Source: a virus. From it: a stretch of DNA of 64,000 nucleotides. Position 1 is the first letter of the stretch. Every line of letters begins with the position of its first letter. Shown here one piece after another: positions 26,765-36,700 of this stretch. Below the pieces are notes generated by a model. That model was not told the DNA's origin and ran no database searches. It worked only from the letters and a program-made list of their open reading frames with translations. The DNA lies in the IMG/VR virus record IMGVR_UViG_3300028920_002953, positions 1 to 64,000 of that record. The stretch is one strand, 5' to 3'. The position numbers and the translations under genes are program-made.

Positions 26765-29286
26765 TGGCACATAACTGGAGTAGTACTTATAAAGATGCAA
26801 ATATCAGCCTCAGTCTTAGTGATTCCAGAGCCACCAAAATTACTAACAATGCTTATCACGTTGTCGCAGGGGAAGATGAAATAACATCTGGCAAGTGGTA
26901 TTGGGAAGTATATTATGGTGGTGGTGGTTCGCACGAAGTCTTTGCCGGTGGCCTTATTAGTCCAGACTTCAGTTTTCCATTTACGAATTACTTAGGATAT
27001 GATGTTGCCGAAGACTCCATTGGTTATTACAACAATACTGGCGGTATATTCTTTGGTGGCTCTGGAAGTAGTTTTGGAAGTACTTATTCCTTTGGTGATA
27101 CTATTGGTGTTGCCTTGGATGCCGACACTGGCAAGGTTTGGTTCAGCAAGAATGGCGTTTGGCAAAACTCAGGTGATCCAGCTAATGGAACCAATCCAGC
27201 AGCAACACTTTCTTGGTCTTCTTTCCGACCTGCCGCCTCTATCTTCTACAGCGGTCATTATCTGGATGAAGCATTCAATGAAGCTGATTGCTCGTACTCT
27301 GCTCCATCTGGATTCAATTATTTAGATTATGAGTCATCATCGTCATCGTCTTCCAGTTCTCGTAGTAGTTCATCCAGCTCCTCTAAAAGTAGTTCATCAA
27401 CCTCTGAATCGTCAAGCTCGTCAAGTAGCTTCTCTGTAGAGTCAAGATCAAGCTCCAGTTCTTCGTCTTCTTCTGAGGAACGTAGTTCATCGTCTTCAAG
27501 CAATTGCAATTCATCTTGTAGTTCATCGTCTTCGTCATGTTTGAGTGAATCCTCGTCATCGTCTTCAAGTTCGTCACGTTCATCGTCATCAACTTCTGTA
27601 TCTTCATCGTCAAGTTCTCGATCCAGTAGCAGCAAATCCAGTAGCAGTACATCTACCTATGTACGTGTAGCGGATATAACACTCAACATAGATTGGCGCA
27701 GCTCCTCCTCTTCCTCCAGCTCCAGTACTTCTGTTTCTGAGTCAAGCTCTTCGAGAAGTTCAAGTTCATCGTCAGAGAGTTCATCAAGCTCTCGGAGTAG
27801 TTCGAGCCTGTCAAGTTCTTCTCGTTCCAGCTCTTCCTCTTTCTCTCTCATTCAAATATTGGGAGTTGGCACTGCATTTGGAGAAGAGAATCCACCAGCA
27901 CAGTTTGATGCATCGTCTTGGGCACTCTGGTCTGATGGGGCTGGTGGATCTCCTACCATATCCGGTGATTCAGATTGGGGCCAGATATCTCTTCAGCAAG
28001 GAGAGATTGGTCACTCTCCGGTAGTAGACACAGAGAACAACTACAACGAATTTGACCTAACATTTGATGCCTTTGGATCTCTCGGTGGGTCTGGCATATT
28101 TGAAGTATATATTCGTGGAAGTGCTACTTCTTTCACACAAGATTCAACGAGCATAAGTTGGGAGTCTTGGGCAGGAGTAAAGAAGCTCAGGTCATGGAAC
28201 TATGTTCAAGTAAAACTTATTGGGTATGCAGATCAAGCAAACCTAACAGATGACCTTACATTGTCTTGGACTGAGGAGTCATCTTCCAGTTCCTCCTCCA
28301 GTTCATTCTCATCCTCGAGTTCATCCAGATCATCCTCTTCCAGATCCAGCTCATCCTCTTCAACATCCTCCTCAAGCGAATCCTCATCGTCATCCTCGTC
28401 CCTTTCTTCCGCATCCTATGGGACAGCCCCAGAGACGACGAGAGGGATTATTGATATCGTGTATGATGGATCTCAATCTGAGAAATATATCTGGATCTCC
28501 AACTATGGGGATGACGATCTGATCAATCTCAAATTGACGATCGGCACTTCAAATCGGCAGTTCTCCGGACAGACATATTCAAAGGGACAAAGAGTCGTCT
28601 CAGAAAAATGGATCAGAGCCCGTTCCTCTGGTGTTCGAGGATCAGGAATAATAGATGATCTTCAATCCAATTACAAACCAATTGGAGGGGGCTGGAGTCG
28701 GTCTGATGATTATCTGAGCATTGGTGATATTCCATCAGGGACATCGAGGCGCATTTATATTGAAATCATATATCCCATGGATATACCGAGTCATGAAATA
28801 ATCATCCCTCAATTTATGCTCGATTATGAAGTTGATGTCTCTTCCTCCTCTTCAAGCAGTCGGAGTCTTTCGGAATCTTCCTCTTCCTCCAGTGTATCCT
28901 CTTCCACCGCTTCGATATATGGATGGCATTATGGAGCGAGACCTCCTCAGGATTACGATTTGAATGATTGGTTGGAATGGACTGTCGAAGGGGAATTGAC
29001 GCAAGCTCGCATTACCATGTATGGCACAGAAACTCTGAGATTCGATGATATCATTTTAGGAGGAGGAGAATCATTCGTCTCTCCGGTTATGGATACTGGG
29101 GATACTAATCAGAAATTTATCAATCTGAGTTACAATCAAGATGATTCCGGAGTAGGGACTCCAACTATAAGCGTGAGAGGGCAGTCTGATTCTTTTGATC
29201 AGGATGCAGCTTCTCCATCATGGCAAGCCTATAGTGGAAGTACCGTGGTGGATTGGAGATATATTCAAATCAGGGTATCAGGGTGA
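26764..29286 (+). CDS. SPRY fibre with poly-Ser linkers (840 aa)
   Basis: The ATG overlaps the upstream stop by 1 nt. A single SPRY-like domain covers residues ~5-188 (GKWYWEVYYGGG, GVALDADTGKVWFSKNGVW). Serine linkers cover ~190-298 and ~312-361 with a short YVRVADITLNIDW between them. Then come a domain ending SWESWAGVKKLRSWNYVQVK, a linker at ~505-550, a domain with KYIWISNYGDDDLINLKLTI, a linker at ~693-717, and a second copy of the VMDTG...SPSWQAYSG...RYIQIRVSG domain. Codon style changes after ~28,250 (more GATC, TCC). Likely part of the same adhesin set. Confidence 0.7.
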   Translation: MAHNWSSTYKDANISLSLSDSRATKITNNAYHVVAGEDEITSGKWYWEVYYGGGGSHEVFAGGLISPDFSFPFTNYLGYDVAEDSIGYYNNTGGIFFGGSGSSFGSTYSFGDTIGVALDADTGKVWFSKNGVWQNSGDPANGTNPAATLSWSSFRPAASIFYSGHYLDEAFNEADCSYSAPSGFNYLDYESSSSSSSSSRSSSSSSSKSSSSTSESSSSSSSFSVESRSSSSSSSSSEERSSSSSSNCNSSCSSSSSSCLSESSSSSSSSSRSSSSTSVSSSSSSRSSSSKSSSSTSTYVRVADITLNIDWRSSSSSSSSSTSVSESSSSRSSSSSSESSSSSRSSSSLSSSSRSSSSSFSLIQILGVGTAFGEENPPAQFDASSWALWSDGAGGSPTISGDSDWGQISLQQGEIGHSPVVDTENNYNEFDLTFDAFGSLGGSGIFEVYIRGSATSFTQDSTSISWESWAGVKKLRSWNYVQVKLIGYADQANLTDDLTLSWTEESSSSSSSSSFSSSSSSRSSSSRSSSSSSTSSSSESSSSSSSLSSASYGTAPETTRGIIDIVYDGSQSEKYIWISNYGDDDLINLKLTIGTSNRQFSGQTYSKGQRVVSEKWIRARSSGVRGSGIIDDLQSNYKPIGGGWSRSDDYLSIGDIPSGTSRRIYIEIIYPMDIPSHEIIIPQFMLDYEVDVSSSSSSSRSLSESSSSSSVSSSTASIYGWHYGARPPQDYDLNDWLEWTVEGELTQARITMYGTETLRFDDIILGGGESFVSPVMDTGDTNQKFINLSYNQDDSGVGTPTISVRGQSDSFDQDAASPSWQAYSGSTVVDWRYIQIRVSG
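27331..27848 (+). repeat. Two poly-serine tracts flanking a VADITL spacer
   Basis: Tracts at 27331-27655 and 27700-27848 are dominated by TCN and AGY serine codons with scattered Arg, Glu, Lys, Thr and Cys. The short in-frame spacer between them encodes YVRVADITLNIDW. A very similar spacer (YLYVADITLEVER) sits between two serine tracts in the 3368-aa protein. Confidence 0.85.
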
Positions 29287-29423
29287 GGAGATCTCTATTG
29301 CAAAAGTGCGTCTGTTCTAATTGTAGAAAGTATCGAGTGATAGTTAAAAGAATCAGCACAAAAGAGAAGTATTGCGTTTATTGTATGTCGGCAGCATTTT
29401 TTAGGGAAAGGAAATATAAATGA
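29283..29423 (+). CDS. Tiny Cys-rich (zinc-binding-like) protein (46 aa)
   Basis: A GTG at 29283 overlaps the upstream stop (GTGA), and its own stop overlaps the next ATG (ATGA), so it bridges two coupled genes with no gap. It carries CVCSNC and CVYC, enough for one zinc site, in an otherwise basic protein. Alternative start: TTG 29298. Unknown role; the coupling and paired Cys motifs are the support. Confidence 0.5.
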   Translation: MRRSLLQKCVCSNCRKYRVIVKRISTKEKYCVYCMSAAFFRERKYK

Positions 29424-30622
29424 CTTTAGCAAGTGTGGTCGGTTATTATGCGTCTGATACTCAGGATGCGATTGATAAAATCAAAGACACCTTGGTATCC
29501 GCTGGTTGGACTTTGGAGGACACAACCTCCACCAATTATGGTTACGTTTTATCATCCTCAGGTGAGTCGGGTAATGAACAGAAAATATATGTTTGGATTC
29601 ATCAGGATACTAATGTTATTGAAGTGTTTGGGTGTGCTGGATGGGATGGCGTGAGTCATGCCCAAACTTATTATTTTGGCAATGCTACTTATTCTCATAT
29701 TGACTTTGATGACGATGGTCCTGGTTATGTGTGGGCATCTGCTACCAAGGATGGATTTATTATTTGTTCTTATCACGACCAAGCTACGGAAGCTGATGGC
29801 ATTGTTTTTGGTTTGTTCACTCCTTGGTATGAGGAAGCAATTGGTACATTGGCATCGGGTGTATCATCTGGAAGTAGTGTGGTTATAACTCTTGGTTCTG
29901 GTGAAGCGGATGATTTCACTGTTGGGAATGAGTACAAGATATTCAATGAAGATAATAGAGAACTCTGCACAGTTACAGCAGTGAACTCTGGATCGGATCA
30001 AATTACTGTTGATTCGTTAACTTATTCTTATGATTCTGGTGATAAAATTGGAACATATCCATGTAAGTGGGCAATGGCCTTAACTGATTATAATTACGCG
30101 TATAATTTTTGGTATGCAACCGAGGGTACTGGGCCTAATACCGATTACAACGCTCCGCAAAACCCCATTAACCCAGGGGCGATGGATCCTGATCCAGCGC
30201 AACAAAATATGTATGGTATGGCTCCTTGGGCGGTATATAATGGTGATAATTGTTATGGTGGGCCTTTTCATAAAGACTGTCCATTTCTTAGGGTTCAATG
30301 TGGCAACACTCATGAAACTACTATTTCCGTGGGTGATATAGACACAGGAACGTCGTCTGGATCGAATACATCTACAACATTGAATGATACCACTAAGTCG
30401 TGGACTAATGATGAACATATTGGTAAGGTTTTAATCATCACTGGAGGAACGGGTGCTGGTCAATTCAGAGCGATTACTGATAACGATGGAACATCATTAA
30501 CGGTAGCAGCTTGGGATACAACTCCTGATGGTACTTCAACCTATACCATTTGTGACGAAGGTTGGTTATATATGTATTGCAATGCCAATGTTAGTAATTC
30601 GCTCGCAATGAGGGTAATTTAA
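29420..30622 (+). CDS. Virion-associated protein (400 aa)
   Basis: Residues 1-145 form a domain beginning with a helix (DTQDAIDKIKDTLVSAGWTLED) and strands (KIYVWIHQDTNVIEVFGCAG), like small modules seen in phage tail accessory proteins. Residues ~145-200 are an SH3-like segment (VVITLGSGEADDFTVGNEYK). Residues ~310-375 are a beta segment (GKVLIITGGTGAGQFRAITD) of a kind common in tail fibres. It is coupled to both neighbours by overlaps. No serine linker is present. Function beyond structural is unknown. Confidence 0.55.
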   Translation: MTLASVVGYYASDTQDAIDKIKDTLVSAGWTLEDTTSTNYGYVLSSSGESGNEQKIYVWIHQDTNVIEVFGCAGWDGVSHAQTYYFGNATYSHIDFDDDGPGYVWASATKDGFIICSYHDQATEADGIVFGLFTPWYEEAIGTLASGVSSGSSVVITLGSGEADDFTVGNEYKIFNEDNRELCTVTAVNSGSDQITVDSLTYSYDSGDKIGTYPCKWAMALTDYNYAYNFWYATEGTGPNTDYNAPQNPINPGAMDPDPAQQNMYGMAPWAVYNGDNCYGGPFHKDCPFLRVQCGNTHETTISVGDIDTGTSSGSNTSTTLNDTTKSWTNDEHIGKVLIITGGTGAGQFRAITDNDGTSLTVAAWDTTPDGTSTYTICDEGWLYMYCNANVSNSLAMRVI

Positions 30623-30780
30623 TGGCACACGTAAAGGGATATAAGGCGGTTTATGTTTTTAATTTTACTGGTGTTGTGAAGTATGGCAATGCTAAACCGA
30701 ATAAATGGTCAAATAATGGTAGGTATCCATCTGTTAGAGCTTATAAGGCATTTAAGCAATTAAAGACGAATGGTAAGTAA
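30622..30780 (+). CDS. Short basic protein sharing its N-terminus with the next gene (52 aa)
   Basis: The ATG overlaps the upstream stop by 1 nt, and the stop is directly followed by the next ATG at 30781. The product starts MAHVKGYKAV, close to MAHVKAYRLW of the following giant protein, and is basic (Lys/Tyr/Asn-rich). No known family. It may be a short paralogue of the giant protein's N-terminal tag. Confidence 0.5.
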   Translation: MAHVKGYKAVYVFNFTGVVKYGNAKPNKWSNNGRYPSVRAYKAFKQLKTNGK

Positions 30781-33700
30781 ATGGCGCATGTAAAAGCATA
30801 TCGACTGTGGTTTGAGGAGTCGAGCAGTTCAAGCAGTAGTAAATCTTCAAGCTCTCGATCTTCCTCATCGTTGAGTAGTTCAAGCTCTACTCTTCCCGGC
30901 ACCAAGTTGCGCTTTCTGTTTGATGAAGGATCATCATCTTTCCGTGGTTATGTAGTACTTACCAAAATACTTATATCCGAAACAATAGGTGGCAGTCAAG
31001 CTATGTCTGAAGCAAATGGCGTTGCTTCTGCCTCCTCTGAATACAACGACAGTAATCCTGCCGAATATGCTCTTGTTGATTCCGGTATGTGGCACTCAGG
31101 CTACGATACCCCAATAACCGATCATTGGTGGATGTTTGAATTCAATGACGGCATTCAAATTGATCCAGTTTGGTATCAAATCCAAGCCAGAGGCGGCAGC
31201 TATTCAGACAATGACGCACCTGTTGGTTGGCGCTTACAGGTTTACAACGAGAGTACTTCTCAATGGGATACAATAGACACCGTATCAGGTGAGCCTGACT
31301 TTGGTGATGCAGAGATAAGATCATACAGAGTGGGATACAACGGCTCATCCTCTTCCTCTTCGGAGAGTAGTTCATCAAAGTCTTCATCCAGCTCTTCGGA
31401 GAGTAGTTCATCCAGTTCATCATCGGCAGTACCACCACCAACCTCTCGCTCAATCTATTATACCATTGACTCGACAAAGGTAGACTCTGACCTCTCCAAC
31501 TTTCCGGTAGCAGTAAAGATTGAAGAGAGTTCATTCTTTACTGATCTTGATGATCAAGATTGGGAGTACTTAAAAGCAACTGTTGGTGGAACTGAGTGTT
31601 ACATAGAAGTAGATAAATGGGATCCAAATAATGATGAAGCAGTTCTCTGGATAAGAGTCCCAAGTGTCTCCTCTTCTGAAGATACCGTCATCACTATCAC
31701 TACTCTCTCATCCATTAACCTCTCCTATGTAGGTTGGGTAGGTAGTACTCCCGGCCAAACGGTATGGTCTGCGTTTACAGCAGTCTATCATATGTCAGAA
31801 GATCCATCTGGCACTGCTCCACAAGTCAAAGATTCCAAGGGAAGTTATAATTTGACTTCAAATGGAACAATGACTGACACCGATCTCGTTGACGATGATT
31901 GGAACAAGGGCATTGCCTTTGATGGAGATAATGATTATCTCTCCAATAGTAGTCTACAACTTGGCACAAACTTTACTGTCATTGCCAAGATGAATTTCTC
32001 CTCTGCTACTCACACCAGTTCCAGATCGATCACCCACCAAGGTCACTTCGGAACATCCGGTCAGCAAGGTGTCAGCATTCTTATAAGTGGTACGAGTAGT
32101 TTTGTTCGTTGCACCTACCTAAGAAGTGTATGGAGAAATGTAGACTCAACCAACCTTATCTCTTCCGGTGACAACATAATAGGTGTTGGGTTTGATTCAT
32201 CAGGAAGTAATGTCCACTACAACATTAACGGAAATGCGGAAGATGTAGCCCAACCATATGCATACAACCAAACTCCTTCACAACCATTCCATGTAGCTGC
32301 AAGAAACTATACTGATAGTCAAGATCTTTTCAGCGATGGCACATATGACGAACTCTTTATAGCAACAAGTGTTCTCTCTGATGATTTCATTCAAGCGATG
32401 TACGAGAACTTGAATGGATCATTGATTACACATACCCCTCCAGATGAAAAGATTTACTATACCATTGACAGTAGTAAAGTTGATTCTGAGCTTACTGACT
32501 TTCCGGTGGGTATAGAGATCAATGCTGAAACTGGATTTGTATTTGGTCGGTCATCTACTGATTGGCGCAACATTAAGGCAACGGTAGAGGGAGAAGAGTG
32601 CTATGTGGAAGTGGTTGATTGGGATACTACCAATCAAACAGCTACTATATGGGTCAAAGTTCCAACGGTATCAAGCACAGAAGATACATGTATCACCATT
32701 GAACTATTAGGAAGTAGAAATGATGAAGTAGAAGTATCCAGCCAGACGGTTTGGGATGATTTTACAGGAGACGATGGCGACACTCCTGATACTTCTCTTT
32801 GGTATCAAAGTACAACCGCTGGAACAACCTATCTTAGCATTCAAGATAACAAACTCCATTTCGATGCTACTTCTGTATCAACAATGACGCAGGAGAGGTT
32901 TCAATCAAAGTTCGGCTTTACCGGCGACTTTGATATTCAATTAGATGTTGATGTCATCGAGAATGGTGTTCCATCTACTAATGTAAACTATGCCCCTACA
33001 CTCTCTGTAGTTGCTTATGGTTGGGTTGCTTCTATAAGTGTTTATAGAAGTGTAAGTGAAAGAAGGATTGACGCTCGAAGTACTGATGTATCACAAGATC
33101 ATTTTACCCCTCCAAGTGAACCTTATTCTACTAAGTTGAGGCTCAGAAGGGTAAGCGGAGTTGTTGCTGCTCAATGGTATGATCCGGTAAGTGACAGATG
33201 GGAATGGGATGGTGTTGCTGGTGCTTGGTATTCTCTCGGAACCAAAACGGGAGAAATGCAGGTTCAGATTACTTTTGAGCAGGAAGTAAATGGCGAAGTT
33301 GAAGTTGACATCGATAACTTTACTATCAACTCAGCCGATGGTGTAACCGCATATGTTGGCTACACTGGTGGCATAGCTGGTAGACAAGTATGGTTAGAGA
33401 AGTATATCACTGTTCACCACATGGCACAAGATCCAAGCGGTGGAACAGATTGCATCCTTGATTCAAATCGCACTCGCCATCTTACCCCTTATGGTTCAAT
33501 GGTTGCTGGTGATCTTGTTGATGAAGGTTTCGGCAAAGCACTTGACTTCAATGGAACATCGCAGTACTTACTTGCGTCAGCTTTTAGTAGAGAAGACACA
33601 CCAATCTCGATTGAAGCCTATATTAAGGCTGAAACACAAGGTGCTACTCACGGTGGGTGGATAGCTAACCAAAGGGATGCAAGTACTGGAGATCAGTGGC

Positions 33701-36700
33701 AGATTGCAATCTATCCTCCTACCTCTGATGATGATGTACTTCTCGATGTTTTTAGTGGGGCTTCAACTCGATGCGGTAGAGGACAGTTTGACGGTATTGA
33801 CGGTGGTGGGTGGAAGTATTTAGCTTTTGAAACCGATGGGGGAAATGGAGACACTCTTACTCCTTATGAAGATGGTGTAGCTGGAACAACAGATACATTA
33901 ACAGCCGATGTTACTCTTACATCCATAGCTATGTATGTGGCGAGAAGAGGCTGGGACCCATCCGGTTACTTCAAAGGTAAGATAAGTGAACTCAGAGTAT
34001 CCAGAGATGTCAAAGGTTCTGCTTGGATAAAGGCAACTGCTGCTGTATACGATGGAACACTTTTAGAATTTGATGCCAGTAGTTCATCCTCTTCCTCCTC
34101 TCGTTCATCTTCGTCAAGTAGCATATCATCCTCATCCAGAAGTAGTAGTTCATCTGTGGGCGTACCAAGCTCAAGAGAAGCATGGTATTCAATAGACTCC
34201 ACCAAGATCGATGCAGAACTAACTGACTTTCCAGTAGGTATAAAGATAGAAGAATCAAGTTTCTTCTCTACTCTTGGGGAAGATTCATGGCAGTATCTTA
34301 GGGCGACAGTAGATGGAGAGGAATGTTTTGTAGAAGTAGATGTATGGGACCCTGCTAATGACGAAGCGGTAATATGGGTCAAAGTTCCAACGGTTTCTAA
34401 CACTGCCGATACGGTCGTCAAGATTGAAACAATTACCCGGCGAAATGATGATATTGAAATCACGTCGCTGGAAGTATTTGACGACTTCACCGGGAATGAC
34501 GGTGACGAACCGAACGCGACTCTTTGGACAAAAACGGTTTCGGGCGGCGACGATTGTCTTTCGATTCAAAGCAATGCCTTGAATTTTGATTCGCCCGGAA
34601 ATTCGTCGGAACATAATAATTATGTCACTTCTAACTTTGAAATCGAAGGCGATTTCGACGTTGAGGTTTCATTTGAAATCACGACCGAAAACGATGGGAC
34701 AAGTTCTTTGAACTACATGCCGACGATGATGGTGAGAAAATCGTCGGACGACTCAACGTTGGGACAAATCGGCGCGATTCAGACAGCCGATAATGTTAAA
34801 CGGTTACAATGCACCGGAACCGATATATCGACGACCTATATTTCAAGGACGGCGACAAGTGGAAAGTTACGGTTGACGCGGGTTTCGGGCGTTATCACGG
34901 CATATTATGACACGGGTTCTGGATGGGAATGGGACGGAAGTCCATCCGGGCTTGCCTTGGACAACAGCGAGACCGGCGATGTTTATTTCATTATTTATTT
35001 CAGACAAGATCCAAACGGCAAGGTCAACGCTTCCGTCGACAATTTCACGATAAACAGCGCCGATCAAGTTCTCACAGACGGGACCGCCACCGGGTACGTC
35101 GGCAAGACCGTCGACGCGGCGGCACAGAATGTTTGGGATGATGACTTCGTTGGCGTTTGGCACATGTCGCAAGACCCAAGCGGTGGAACCAATGCGATAA
35201 AAGATAGTACGTCGAACGCGAATCATGGGACGCCCGCAGGGTCAATGACGTCCGGGGATTTGGTTGACGGCGATTTCGGCAAGGCAATTGATTTTGACGG
35301 GTCGGACGACGTCATAAATGTTTCGGCCTTGGGGTCCGCGTTTACGGAATGGACGGTTGAAGGCCATGTCAACCCGGACGCGCTTGGAGCCGACAAAACT
35401 ATTCTTACGAATGACTTGCCCGGCTGGAATGATGATGTCTTGATCGGCTTTGACCCCGAATCGGCGGGCATTGATTTAGATAACGATGTTCTTTCGGTTT
35501 CGCACCAAGATTCAACCGACGAAATTCGCACAACGGTCACGAATTCAACTTCTTTGACGATCGGAACCGCCTTTGTTTTCGGGGTCACAGCGACAAGCGC
35601 CGACACCTTGAACATTGTCGTCAACGGCGGGACAGTCGCCTATGATACCAAGGAAGGCGACGCGCTAACATTCGGGAATAATGCGATTCAAATCGGGTAT
35701 AACGCGAACGGCGCGCGAGCTTTCGACGGAAAAATCAGCGAACTAAGGATTTCAAATTCCGCCCGATCCTACGCATGGATCAAAGCCACTGCCTGTGTTA
35801 TGGATGGCACCCTATTAACTTACTCTGCTGATGAACCTTCATTGTCTTCATCCTCTTCGAGTAGTGCCAGTGGGGTATCTGTTTCTTCAAGTAGCAGTTC
35901 AAGCTCTTCTCGTTCATCTTCATTGTCGAGTAGTTCAAGTTCAAGCTCAAGCTCTTATGTACCTGTATATGAATACACAGCTAAATCCTTGGTATTAGAT
36001 ATAGCCACCAACCATGGAGACGCTTCTTACATAGAAGTCAGACAAATAGACTTCTGGTATCAGGGAACTAAGTTAACTCTTGGCCCATCTGATTATACTT
36101 GTTATGGTCAATATTATAGTTATGGACTTGAAACGCGCAATATATACGACACAAGTAGTAGTAAAACCGGCTCTACAAACTATAATGGATGGGTGCGTAC
36201 AGGAGCTTCAAATCAGAGATCAACTGTAGTATTTAACACTCCAATTACGTTTGATGAGATTAGAGTAAACAACGGCCATCATTTTGGGGGCAATACTACC
36301 AGAGGTGTTAATGCGGTAGTAATGACCATATCTTCTGATTCAATAACTTCAACAACATATGAAGCAACGATAACAAATGCTACTGTAATATTTGATGGTA
36401 ATTGGGATGAACATGTTGGTTCAGACGTTGAAGATGAGCAGATTTTATTCGATATAGCTTCATCCAGTTCTTCCTCCTCCTCATCCTCAAGCTCATTCTA
36501 TCTGAGTTCCTCCTCATCGTCAAGCAGTAGTTCCAATTCATCGTCAAACTCATCTTGTGAATCAAGCTCAAGCTCATCCTCAAGTAGCAGCAGCTCCGAA
36601 TCATCAAGCTCCTCTGAAAGTGCGACATTAGACCTTAGCAATGGTCTCCAGGCGTATTATTCATTTGAAAATAATTGTAATGATAGACTTGGCAACTATG

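Noticed and set aside
27327-27635. Long antisense ORFs rich in Asp/Glu/Leu (also near 37686-37919 and 39564-39779)
   Set aside because: They are the reverse reading of poly-Ser codons, which gives Asp/Glu/Leu runs with no stops. No ribosome-binding site or domain; the + strand frame is clearly coding.
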